Assembly (NCBI GenBank): GCA_030849835.1
Contig: JASAOC010002132.1
Location: 186,001-250,000, forward strand
Source: Herpetomonas samuelpessoai
Taxonomy: Eukaryota; Euglenozoa; Kinetoplastea; Trypanosomatida; Trypanosomatidae
Direction of reading: 5' to 3'
Length of the DNA: 64,000 bases
Shown: piece by piece, positions 28,722 through 38,160 of the stretch
Numbering within the stretch: position 1 is the first letter of the stretch
Layout of the letters: every line of letters begins with the position of its first letter
Notes under the pieces: model-generated
Told to the model about the DNA's origin: nothing
What the model saw: only the letters and a program-made list of their open reading frames with translations
Databases searched by the model: none
Translations under genes and position numbers: made by a program

Positions 28722-31700
28722 TTACGTGCAAGAGAAGAGTCGACTGAATACATTTCGTTTCTTCTTCTTCTTCCCTTGCTCTTCAGGCGCGGCATTGCCT
28801 TGAGCTAGCTTGTCGTCACTTTCCTTGGGCCTGTTGGTTGCCGTCTGGGCAGCAGCAGGCGGACCAGGAGATGGTCTTTCCACGCCTTCTCCCTTCGCTT
28901 GCTGCGCTTCATCTCGATGCGACGGCGCGATCCCTTCGGGACCGCACGCTTCCGTGTCGAGGCTTGACGCAGACCGGTCTCGTGATGGACCTGCTTCGAG
29001 ATGCCCTTCCCTCTTTCCGCTGCCTGACGCACGCCCCGTGAGAAGGGCGTCCATCTCTTGCAGCACCGCCTCCTGCGCCCCCAGTGCAGCTGCGGTGGTG
29101 TAGAGACGGCCAACGTTCTCTTTCCTTGTGTCCAGCGGCTCCGTCACCGCGGTCTCCGCGCGGGCGTCGGGTTCACTTTGGGCTCTTCTTGCACGGCGCT
29201 CTATCTTGCGCCGCTCATGCTTCTTCTCCGCCAGGATAGCGTGCACGCGCGCGCGCAGGGCGGCGCGGAAATCCTCATCCTGCAGCGCCTCCTCGTTGGG
29301 CGGGAACGGCACCTCTGCAGCAGCCCGAGCAGCGTCAGCCCCTTCGGAGTCTCCCCTCCGCCCTTCCATTCGGTCAGCGCGCGCCTTCAGCCGATGTGTA
29401 TCCTGTTGCCACGCCGCATTCGCTTGTGCAAGCTGTGTGGACCACGCTGGTGTTGCCGGCGCCTCTGGGTCTGCGAGAAGCATCTGTTGCAAGATAGTCA
29501 TCCACGTCAAGGGCGAGGTTGACGAACGCTCGTCACAGGTACTGTCGAAGGCCTCGAGTTCCTTCGGAAGGTGCGGTGGCAGGGCACCTGCACCAGCTCC
29601 ACTCGCAGTGTCATGTCGATCGGCACTAGGGACATCGACAGGTATCGAAGAAGAATAGAGGTACGAGACGGGTGCTGCACCATCATTCTCCACGGAGGGC
29701 TCGCCCAGGTTCGCGTTCACCATTCCATCTCTACGTACGGCAGAGGAGTGGTGCTCCTTTCCCGTGTGTCGGTCGCTTGCAGTCCTTTTTGACAAAGAGG
29801 TGGATGTGGCTTCCTTTGTCGATGCGTTCTCTGCTATCACGCGCTGAGCTTCGGCGCCTGTATCCGGAAGAGCCTCATCCCTCGAGTCTGACCCACTCGC
29901 CTCACTCTCCTCGCTCTCTGTCGTGCCGTCGGTGCCCTCTTCGCTGTCGTCCTCGTGGGTTTGTCGGCTGGAGCTTTCCTGCCATACCTTTGTCTCGTTG
30001 GACTGGGGCACGAGGAGCGTACTGCCCTCCTCGCGCAAGCAACCCGCCAATGCGGTGTCACCCACCGGGCTGCTTCCCCCAGACACCAACGCGCCAAGGT
30101 GAACACTTGGCCCACCTTCCTTGGCAAGAGGGACGTCTGCGGGGTGCGACATGGCGAGGGCGGAAGGAGATCCGGAAACAGGAAACGCAAACGATGTTGG
30201 TGAGGGGATGCCAACTGCTGGGCCCCGAGCAGCGTCCTGTGGGTCAATGTCGCGTGACAATCCCTTTCCGGACCACCGTGTGTTCTCTTCCTGCCGAGAG
30301 GAGGGAGCAGTCCGCATCGCCGCCGGAAACGATTGCTGGATGGTTTCGATGGCGGCCTGGTAAACATGTCGATAGTGGCGCAGCTCGTGCAGCTTCGCAC
30401 GCATGCGGGCTTGATGGGCCACGCGCGTGTCCCTCTCTCGCACGCCTGCTGCGGTAGAGGCTTCGTGTGTTTCCTCGGGTGGACTCTGAGTCAGGCGCTC
30501 TTGATGCTCAAGGTAGATGGCGTGCTGGTAGGCAGCGAAGGTCTGCAGCTGCTGTGCGGTCGGTGGTGGCGGAGGCAGCCGGTGGTGGAAGGGGACCTCG
30601 AAGAGACGTGTGAACTGGTCCAGCACCTGCACGTACTCGCGCCGAACACGCGAAGAATTGCGATGTGCAGCTCTGCCCTTAGTAGTGTCACTCTCCTCTG
30701 CAGAGTCCTTCCCATCCTGAGGTGAAGAGCCATACTCCTCCGCTGACGCGGCAACACCCTCTGTTGCGGACGAGAGAGCGGCCTCCAAGGTCTGCACCGT
30801 TGCCTGTCGGCGGTGTGCCTCGGTCTGGAAATGGTACTGCGTCACGTTTGTCACAAACAGATCGGCGAATAGGGAGTGGCCTTCGTCCGCTTCACGCTGA
30901 GAGACGGGCCCTAACTTGTTCGCCCCTCCGCCGGCGTCGCGCCAACACTGGTCCTCGCCACAGACATGGAGCAGGTGGTTAGTAAGGTCTTCCGTCTGAC
31001 GGCGCAAGACCCGCACAGCCGTGAGCAGAGCGAACGCGCGCCGCGCCTCCACAAGCGCTGCTTCCTCTTCTCTGTCCCCTCCTCTCACGGTTGCTGGAAA
31101 CAGTTCATCTGCCTTGCTGTGGCGATCGCGCTTTCCCTGCCAAGCTCCGTCGACGTCATCGTCGCCGACCGGGGACGTCACAGCGTCTCGGCGCATGTCA
31201 TCCGGGATTTCCTCCTCGGCTGAATACAGCCGTGAGGTACTCACGGCCCCCGTCGGGACCGCACAACCGTGAGAACTGATGTTGGATTCACGATATCGTG
31301 GGTCACGCATGAGGGATGTGGCACCAGAGGAGTAGAACAGGCGCACCTCGCCAACCTCACTGTCCGCGCCCGTTGCGGCACCCGCAGCGTTGCTGAAGGC
31401 ATTTCCCAAAGCAGAGTCCGCGCGGCGGCCGTCGACGAACGGCATCGTGTGTGAATGTGCGGAGTCAGACAAAGGGTGCGGCGGCCTGCCCGCAAATGAC
31501 CCTCGCCACCGAGAAATGCTGCTGTTGATAGAGTACGCAACACTTCCAGGATCCACTCCGGTCCCCGAGGTGGCCGTGAAGTCGAACCCTCGTCCATCGC
31601 TCGCGTCCTCGTCGACGCTGTCGTCTGCCTCCCCCTGTCCGGTCCTCCCCCCACGGAGGCGCCGCGTTCCCCCTGGCGCTGCCGCTGCTGCCCGTGCGCT

Positions 31701-33299
31701 GCCCGTGGAGCTTCCAAGCACGGCATCCGCATCACCTTCATTGTCACCGCCTGCCCCTCCTATCCAGGCTCGCGGAGCCACTGCGTTACGCGCCGTACTC
31801 TGCCCAACCGCCGCAGGATGCACGAGCGCAGGGAGCTGAGGAGCTTGGCCCATCGCAGCGTGATTGCTGGCCGGCAGCCAAGACACCATCGGTGCACGGG
31901 CTGCTGGTGACCCACTGTTATTGCTCGTGACACTGGGATACCCTTGTGTGAGCACGTGATGTTGGAACGTCGTGATGCGTCCCCCGGTGGCAGCAGCGGG
32001 GTCATGAGCGCCGTTGCTGGGGCCATGACACCGCAGGACACCGGTTTCCGAGCCCATAGCAGCCGCATCAAGACCTTCGTTCGATCTCATTTGGTGTTCC
32101 TTGCTGCCGAAAGCGCCCAGCCTGCGCTTCACCGTCATGCTTTTCGCATGCCCAACGCCACCGCCGTGACCATCTGAGTGGCTCCCCTCTGGACCTCTTG
32201 TTCCAACATCGTCGCCCTTGAGCGCGGCAAGGTACACAAGGCGTTGAATGTGCAAGTCGCTGCTGAGGTGTGCGTCCCGTGCGAGGGCATTCAGATATAG
32301 CAAACGACTCGCATTCTCGCGTTGCACCTGCAGACGACGCTCCTCCAGTGCTGCATGCAAATCGTCCTCTTTTTTGTCTGCCACCACCACCGGTGATATT
32401 CTCTTTGATTCTACGGGAAGGCAATTCCAGGCGGTCCTTGGTCCAGGAAATTGCTGCAGACGCTGATTGACAGGAAGGGATCTGAGAGAGGTCGCCGCCT
32501 GCCCATGCTCACGCCACGGGTTAGCGGTTCGTTGCCCGAGGCACCGTCGGCACTCCTCAAGGGTCGCGAGCGCGCGTGTGGCAAGCAGATTATACGCTTC
32601 TTCTGTGTTGGGATAAAAGGCACTCTGTCCGCTAGGCAGCTCCGGGTACTGCGTGTGACGAGTGAGAAGCTGTAGAGCGTCAGCACTAGTATTAGGGACA
32701 GCATCCACTGCGTGAAGGCGTGCGAGAACACCACTGAGATTTCTAGGTAGCGTCTGTGATGGGACCGCGCCACCAGGCGCAGTTCCTCCGTCGCTGTCAA
32801 GATTTGGTTTGTCTGGGCCAGACACACATCCCTCGTCTCTCCGAGACGCATTCGCGAACGCCTCCTTCGCTTGCGCTGGCGCGTCTAATCGCCTCCCCTC
32901 CTCTTCACTCCAAAAGTGATCAGACGGCAGCGTGGTCGAGACAAAGGGTGGAACGGCATTCGGGGAGACGGGCTGTCGGACGGCATGCGTCAAGGGGGGC
33001 GGCAACGGACCGGTTCGTGTCGGGCGAACCGGGGCCGTCGGGAGGGTAGGCTTTCTCAGGAAACTGTCCTCCCGAGGGCCTGACACGCCCAACGCGGAAG
33101 CCGTAGGCGGCAGGGTTGCGCTCGCGCCAACGAGCGCGCTGTCGAGGTCTGTGGCATCCCCCCAGTCCTGTGTATTGTTGGCCACAATAGAGGAGATGTT
33201 CTGCTCGAGAAAACGGGAGTTTGGCGTCTCGCTCTTCTTCTGCGTACCGGCTGTGAGCATGCGACGCGCATCATGCAGCTTCTCCTGAGTCGTTAGCAT
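28722..33299 (-). CDS. Conserved-looking hypothetical protein, 1,525 aa
   Basis: I do not recognise this protein. The frame is open upstream to 33380 only from a TTG codon, so the first ATG, 33299 (MLTTQEKLHDARRMLTAG), is taken as the start. No other ATG lies between it and either candidate splice acceptor. The protein alternates low-complexity Ser/Gly/Glu stretches with helical, charged segments: near the N-terminus (EKLHDARRML); a middle stretch (DLHAALEERRLQVQ); a segment with KLHELRHYRHVYQAAIETI; and a strongly helical C-terminal third containing KKHERRKIERRARRAQ. Several segments may form coiled coils. It ends in a basic tail (KKKKKRNVFSRLFSCT). The penultimate Cys does not fit a CaaX prenylation box. 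No membrane segment or catalytic motif is visible. A structural or cytoskeletal protein is possible but not shown. Confidence 0.88.
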   Translation of the reverse strand: MLTTQEKLHDARRMLTAGTQKKSETPNSRFLEQNISSIVANNTQDWGDATDLDSALVGASATLPPTASALGVSGPREDSFLRKPTLPTAPVRPTRTGPLPPPLTHAVRQPVSPNAVPPFVSTTLPSDHFWSEEEGRRLDAPAQAKEAFANASRRDEGCVSGPDKPNLDSDGGTAPGGAVPSQTLPRNLSGVLARLHAVDAVPNTSADALQLLTRHTQYPELPSGQSAFYPNTEEAYNLLATRALATLEECRRCLGQRTANPWREHGQAATSLRSLPVNQRLQQFPGPRTAWNCLPVESKRISPVVVADKKEDDLHAALEERRLQVQRENASRLLYLNALARDAHLSSDLHIQRLVYLAALKGDDVGTRGPEGSHSDGHGGGVGHAKSMTVKRRLGAFGSKEHQMRSNEGLDAAAMGSETGVLRCHGPSNGAHDPAAATGGRITTFQHHVLTQGYPSVTSNNSGSPAARAPMVSWLPASNHAAMGQAPQLPALVHPAAVGQSTARNAVAPRAWIGGAGGDNEGDADAVLGSSTGSARAAAAAPGGTRRLRGGRTGQGEADDSVDEDASDGRGFDFTATSGTGVDPGSVAYSINSSISRWRGSFAGRPPHPLSDSAHSHTMPFVDGRRADSALGNAFSNAAGAATGADSEVGEVRLFYSSGATSLMRDPRYRESNISSHGCAVPTGAVSTSRLYSAEEEIPDDMRRDAVTSPVGDDDVDGAWQGKRDRHSKADELFPATVRGGDREEEAALVEARRAFALLTAVRVLRRQTEDLTNHLLHVCGEDQCWRDAGGGANKLGPVSQREADEGHSLFADLFVTNVTQYHFQTEAHRRQATVQTLEAALSSATEGVAASAEEYGSSPQDGKDSAEESDTTKGRAAHRNSSRVRREYVQVLDQFTRLFEVPFHHRLPPPPPTAQQLQTFAAYQHAIYLEHQERLTQSPPEETHEASTAAGVRERDTRVAHQARMRAKLHELRHYRHVYQAAIETIQQSFPAAMRTAPSSRQEENTRWSGKGLSRDIDPQDAARGPAVGIPSPTSFAFPVSGSPSALAMSHPADVPLAKEGGPSVHLGALVSGGSSPVGDTALAGCLREEGSTLLVPQSNETKVWQESSSRQTHEDDSEEGTDGTTESEESEASGSDSRDEALPDTGAEAQRVIAENASTKEATSTSLSKRTASDRHTGKEHHSSAVRRDGMVNANLGEPSVENDGAAPVSYLYSSSIPVDVPSADRHDTASGAGAGALPPHLPKELEAFDSTCDERSSTSPLTWMTILQQMLLADPEAPATPAWSTQLAQANAAWQQDTHRLKARADRMEGRRGDSEGADAARAAAEVPFPPNEEALQDEDFRAALRARVHAILAEKKHERRKIERRARRAQSEPDARAETAVTEPLDTRKENVGRLYTTAAALGAQEAVLQEMDALLTGRASGSGKREGHLEAGPSRDRSASSLDTEACGPEGIAPSHRDEAQQAKGEGVERPSPGPPAAAQTATNRPKESDDKLAQGNAAPEEQGKKKKKRNVFSRLFSCT

Positions 33300-34212
33300 T
33301 CCCTCGCGAGTGGAAGAGAGACGCTGAAATGTGAAAACAATAACCCGGAAACAAAGGAAGATGCGCAGGAGTCCGCGCAAATTTCTGTATTTTCAAACCC
33401 AGAAAAGTGAATTTAGCAGTGAGAAATTCTAACGTCTAGAAAAAGAAAACAAAAAAAAAAAATAGAAACCAGAACTATAAGCAGTGAAAGGAAGTAAGGA
33501 GTATATAGGGAAAACAACGTGAAGGCAGGCTGCTTCGTCTAATGCCTTCTTTTTTGTGTTTTGAGTGCAAGCAACGAGAGAAAAGGAAAGAGTAGTGCAA
33601 ACCAGAATTCGAAGACAATGCGCTTGTAACGTGTGTCGCCAAGCACGCCACCGCGTTGGCACAGGGACGCGAGGAGGGGTGCTGCTCTGGCGCAGTCAAC
33701 AAGATGGAAAGAGCAAGCGTCACTCGCGCGCGGGTGTTTGACGACAAAGACAGAGGGTAACTTTGTACTGTTGAGAATACATGATCAGAATACAGAACAT
33801 GAAAAGTGAGAAAGTGTTGAAGGAATAAGGAGGGTATATGAACGAGGTCAACGTGTGTGTGAGGGAGGGAGCGGAAGGAGCCATGGAGCTCTCGCGGCCC
33901 TTCTCGTGATGCCCTCCCTCCTTCCTCCGGCACATAAGAGCGCCTTGTGCATCCATGGGTCTCGGATCAAATGACCTGTTCTTCTCTTGTGACCGTACCT
34001 AACACTTGGGGCGTTCCTCACAGAGTGAAACCATCTCTTTTGGATCGTTGGAATGACGAAGAACTCGTCCGTACATCCACACCGCAGCACCACATGTCCA
34101 ACGTGCAGCCTCAGCACGCCCTCACGGCTGGTCCGTCCTCCTTCTCTGCAGCTTCTCCTGATACCGCCCTCTGCATCCGGTGAGCGAGCGCACATCGCGG
34201 ACTCTCGCCTCA
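33300..34212. other. Spacer between the PAQR gene and the 1,525-aa gene (0.9 kb)
   Basis: It holds the putative 3' UTR of the PAQR gene and the leader of the next gene, including two candidate polypyrimidine/AG acceptor sites near 33324 and 33437. I see no other feature. Confidence 0.6.
33324..33358 (-). promoter_or_regulatory. Predicted spliced-leader acceptor for the 1,525-aa gene
   Basis: A pyrimidine-biased stretch on the minus strand ends in CATTTCAG, with the AG at 33325-33324, leaving a leader of about 24 nt before the ATG at 33299. A longer and purer tract lies just upstream (33438-33466), with its first AG at 33437-33436, and could be used instead. The start codon is the same either way. 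Confidence 0.45.
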
Positions 34213-36900
34213 TCAACACTGAGGTGCCATCAGCTCCCACTCCACGACGTCGTAGTACGCGCCAATCATAACGCACAAGGCACTCAGTCCCGTCATGACG
34301 TGCCACAAGTTATGTGAATTTCCGATGAAGTCGAGTTCCCGGTTGGACAGGATGTACCGCGTGAAGAAGTAGCACAAGGCTGCCGGCCACCAGACCAAGA
34401 GGTGCTCACGGATGCTGTCCCAAGAGTATTCCTGCGGAAGAAACGGGAAGAACACGAGCAGCACGGAGCGCATCGACGTCCCCGGCAGGTGACTGCCCCC
34501 GCTGCTGCTCCGCTGCGCCGCCTCCTCACACCCGTTGCCTGTCCGCCGTCCTTGACGAGGTGCGACGCGCGTGGCGGTGGGTCTCCCTCGTGTGTCACCG
34601 TGACCGCCCTCGCCAGCGTCGTCCCCGGCGTCTGAGAAACTGTCCGACGCAAAGCTTCTGCTGCCACCGACTCGACGTCGTCCGGTGCTACCCACAGGGT
34701 GAGAACGCCTCACCTCTTCCGCAACAGACGCCTCCCCTCTCAGCTCCATCCGGCGGCGCTCGTAAGCTCGGGCTCGCCTCGTCATGGCCCACAGCAATCG
34801 TTCTGGCTGCCGGGTCGCATTCAAGAGTCCGCCGACCAAGAGCCAGAGATACGACCAGCCATGATAGTACACCGCCTGCGTGTACCCTGACGCACTGCTG
34901 GCCGTGGAGAGAACCGCACCAGAGGCTTCCCCGCTGGTCCGTGAGGAACCATGCGCTGAAAAGGCAAGAAACCCCAAGAATCCAGTGAGACCACCACCGC
35001 TGCTGCTGCTGCTGCCTGAGTGCTTGGGGACGATGATGAGCAGGTAGCAGGCAAAATGAAGCAAGCAATGCATCAATGCAATGGCCGCGCGGTGATGCAC
35101 GGGAATTGTCGATTGTGTGGAATCGCCATCTGTGGGTGTCGTGGGAGAATAAGGCCCTACGGGGACACCACTCTTTCCTGGCAACGGTAGCTGACCGTCG
35201 AGGACGCGAGAAACGGCTTGCCGCGCCTCATGCAGGCGGCGACGGAAGCGGCGCCGGCACTGAAAGCACAGAAGCAGCAGTGCGTCTTCACCCTCGCTGT
35301 GGGTGGGTGGCGGCGGCAGCGGCTCATCGCGGAGCCATTCCCATAGATTCAACACACACGTCGCCACAATATCTAAGAAGAAGCCGCAGATCAACCCGCA
35401 GAGGCCACCAAGTGAGAGGTTTAGCGGAGATAAAATAAGCGCATAGAGCGTGCACACTGTCGATACGGTCATGACAAGAATCGCCATTGTCAGCACAGAC
35501 GACGATACGCAGGGGTTGCCGCGAACAAGGTACACGTAGACGCTCCCGGTGATGGAGGTGAGAACCCCCAACACATCGCACTGGAGAAGCTGCTGGTAGC
35601 CGCGTCGTGTTGCACAACACGGCATGAAGGTGTGGTACACGATGGAAAAGAAAAAAGTGAAGAAGAAGCTCAGCGACACGGGGAAGAAGACCTGGTAAAG
35701 GGGGTCTAAGCTGCGACGCACGGCCGCGTCAAGAGCATCCTGTCGGTGCAGGTGGCGCTGCTGGTTCCCCGGGAAAACATCAAAGAGCTCCGCAGCGGCA
35801 GCCCACACGCGGTGGGGCATGAGCATCGCGCCATGCACCGTCTTCCGGACGCGATCTGCCGTGAGAATGCCCCCGTGGCTATTATCATCAGAGCTTTTGT
35901 ACACACTCGCTAGCCGCTCTTCCAAGCCTGTCTGGTGCGAAGGCTTGCCCTGGCCCCGTGCTTGGCCTGCGTTCGTCCGGGCCTGCGCATCTCGCTGGCC
36001 CTCGAAGGAAAGGAACGCGGACGCCTTATTCCCTGCGACAGTGGAAGCGGGGTCCACGGCCTTTGCCCTCCCCACAAAAGTGCCATCTGAGGACGGCGCG
36101 TTCATCGTCCGTGCGCTATCGCCCTCGCTCTCTTTACGCCTGCCCAGCGCGTCAAACGTCGCCCTTGATGACGCCCCCTCCGCGACAGGAGGTCCACGCG
36201 TAAAGGCAAAAGGATTCTCCGAAACGCCAGCCGCGCCAGCCGCGGCCGCACTGCCAGGCAAGTCCTCCTCGCTGACAACACCATAGAGACCGGCGAACAG
36301 GGGCGGGATGGGTGGCCAGAAGACGAGGTAGAGGAAGACCAGAGCAAAGAATACGTGGGTGAGGATGTTCACCGACTCGTTGTGGACGTACAGAAAGACG
36401 GAGCCAAAGGCCTCCATGGGGGAAAGGCGTGAAGGACGGTAGCCGCGTCGGATGTATTTGTTGAACTGCAAGAAATGGTCCACCTCGTGGATGGAGACCA
36501 GTTCTTTTCGACTGCGCAGGAGCGAACGGACCAGAGAGAGCAAGACGTCATACCATCGTACAGACGTGGCAGAGCTGGAAGGCGCGGAGGAAGAATGGGA
36601 ACGACTCCCTTTCCCTGCTTCCGCAGAAGATCGCTGCCACTTCTGGTACGTCTCTGCCTGCATCAGCGCTGGTGTCTCAGGGAGTTTGGGTACTCTAGCG
36701 GCTGCCGCGGCGCTGAGGTGAGCACTAGCGGCGCCGTAGCCACTTCTCACGGGTTGCTTCGTTGCGGCAGTGGCGGCAGGGGCGGCTGGCCCCACATCGA
36801 CAGTAGACTGTTGCGGCCTCCGTGGAGAGGGAGAGTTTCTCTTTTGTGTTCGGCGATTCGCAGCACTCGCCGTGCGCCGGGAACGTGACCGCGGCGGCAT
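34213..36900 (-). CDS. PAQR / AdipoR / haemolysin-III family membrane protein (895 aa)
   Basis: Signature motifs of the progestin-and-adipoQ-receptor family occur in order. NKYIRRGYRPS is followed by VHNESVNILTH (about residues 147-181) at the first membrane helix. SIVYHTF has its His at residue 423. NSHNLWHVMTG near the C-terminus supplies an HxxxH pair (His863, His867). In AdipoR-type proteins the equivalent three His bind a zinc ion inside the seven-helix bundle, with ceramidase-like hydrolase activity proposed for some members. At least seven strongly hydrophobic segments are visible. Unusual features are a 110-residue basic N-terminal extension and long low-complexity insertions after the first helix (about 205-375) and before the last helices. 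The start is the first ATG, with no ATG between it and the predicted acceptor. Ligand, activity and compartment (plasma membrane or internal) are unknown. Confidence 0.88.
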   Translation of the reverse strand: MPPRSRSRRTASAANRRTQKRNSPSPRRPQQSTVDVGPAAPAATAATKQPVRSGYGAASAHLSAAAAARVPKLPETPALMQAETYQKWQRSSAEAGKGSRSHSSSAPSSSATSVRWYDVLLSLVRSLLRSRKELVSIHEVDHFLQFNKYIRRGYRPSRLSPMEAFGSVFLYVHNESVNILTHVFFALVFLYLVFWPPIPPLFAGLYGVVSEEDLPGSAAAAGAAGVSENPFAFTRGPPVAEGASSRATFDALGRRKESEGDSARTMNAPSSDGTFVGRAKAVDPASTVAGNKASAFLSFEGQRDAQARTNAGQARGQGKPSHQTGLEERLASVYKSSDDNSHGGILTADRVRKTVHGAMLMPHRVWAAAAELFDVFPGNQQRHLHRQDALDAAVRRSLDPLYQVFFPVSLSFFFTFFFSIVYHTFMPCCATRRGYQQLLQCDVLGVLTSITGSVYVYLVRGNPCVSSSVLTMAILVMTVSTVCTLYALILSPLNLSLGGLCGLICGFFLDIVATCVLNLWEWLRDEPLPPPPTHSEGEDALLLLCFQCRRRFRRRLHEARQAVSRVLDGQLPLPGKSGVPVGPYSPTTPTDGDSTQSTIPVHHRAAIALMHCLLHFACYLLIIVPKHSGSSSSSGGGLTGFLGFLAFSAHGSSRTSGEASGAVLSTASSASGYTQAVYYHGWSYLWLLVGGLLNATRQPERLLWAMTRRARAYERRRMELRGEASVAEEVRRSHPVGSTGRRRVGGSRSFASDSFSDAGDDAGEGGHGDTRGRPTATRVAPRQGRRTGNGCEEAAQRSSSGGSHLPGTSMRSVLLVFFPFLPQEYSWDSIREHLLVWWPAALCYFFTRYILSNRELDFIGNSHNLWHVMTGLSALCVMIGAYYDVVEWELMAPQC

Positions 36901-38160
36901 GTATGTTTGCTGGGGATTGTTACTATTTTATTTGCTGTGTTTTTGTATTTTGGTGTATGTTACGCGTCTATGTGTCAATGGGACACAGTGGTGATGACGT
37001 GTACTGATGTATGTGTGTGTTTTCTTCTTGTCAGTTGTTAAAGCGAAAAGCTCCAGGAGGGAGACAGCGCACGGATCGCGTTCTGTTGCAAAGGCAAAGT
37101 GAAAAAGAGAAGGAAGAAGGTGGGCACTTCCCACAGCTGGTGCAACGAAGAAGGAGGGAGACGTACACCTGGCAGAAGAGATGAGAGAAAGTGAAGGCAA
37201 GGGACCCGGTAAACCAAGTCGCACTGCCTTGGGTTGGTGCGATCCGATAAACGAGGAATGATAAGAAGGCCAATTAACGGGGGGAAAAGAAAGGCAGTAG
37301 ATTATAGAAATTTTACGATTGCTATATTTTAATTCTGTTATCGTTGTCGTTAATGGAACTGCACTTATGCGTTTCGTGTCGCTCGAGGAACCTTCTTCCA
37401 AGAACCTGCAAACTACAAAACGAAAAAGGAACGTGTGCAGAGAACGGTTACCTGGAGTTCAGAGAGATGCAGCTCCACCCCAAGGCTATGAGTTGAGAGG
37501 AGGTCCTTTGAGTACTTTAATCAAGAAGAAAAGGGCAACTCTTTTTTTTTTTGTTTGTGTGTGTGTGCGTGCGTAGGTGCCCTCACAAGCTTCGTGTCAC
37601 CTAGCGATAATTGCATGTCGACCCGAATTGCAGAGGAGTCAGGAGGGTACGGAATGAAAGAACATGAGTAAACGCATATCCAAGTGGACATTACACCGAC
37701 CCTGAGATCATCAAGGCGGCAACACTGCTGCCAGCAATGCTAACGCACTGGCCAACGGGGTGAGGTCGTCAAGTGAGTTCCGTGACAAGCAGATGGGGTG
37801 CAGAAATCACCCAACATTTCCCTCACGAGCCTTCTGAATCTTTATTATTTCAGAATTTGCGCATTTGAATCCGTTGTCTCGTCCTTTGTGTAATGTATAC
37901 GGAGGGACCGTTCTTCTTCGTTTATCAAGCGAATTTTGCTGGCCACAGGCACAACGTAGGCTGAGTACCGCTTCCGATGAAGGCATGGGATTCGCTTCTA
38001 TGGATAACACACGTTTCTATGGGTGCGAGGAGGGGAGCAGGAAAGGGAAGCGGGGGAAGGAATTTGCGAAGGCGTGTGTGAAGGCCTCCTATCACGAAAA
38101 GAAAAAAATAAACAACTTGTCGGTAAACCTTGCCATGAGGAGGCGTATCCAAAGACGATC
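36901..38160. other. Spacer between the coiled-coil gene and the PAQR gene (1.26 kb)
   Basis: It holds the expected 3' UTR of the coiled-coil gene and the leader of the PAQR gene. A T10 run followed by GT repeats lies near 37542-37572 on the plus strand. I see no RNA gene or conserved frame. Confidence 0.55.
37083..37120 (-). promoter_or_regulatory. Predicted spliced-leader acceptor for the PAQR gene
   Basis: The minus strand has a pyrimidine-rich stretch (CTTCTTCCTTCTCTTTTTC) and then TTGCAACAG, with the AG at 37084-37083. The leader would be about 182 nt and contains no ATG before 36900. Other AGs lie further downstream, so the exact site is uncertain. Confidence 0.45.
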
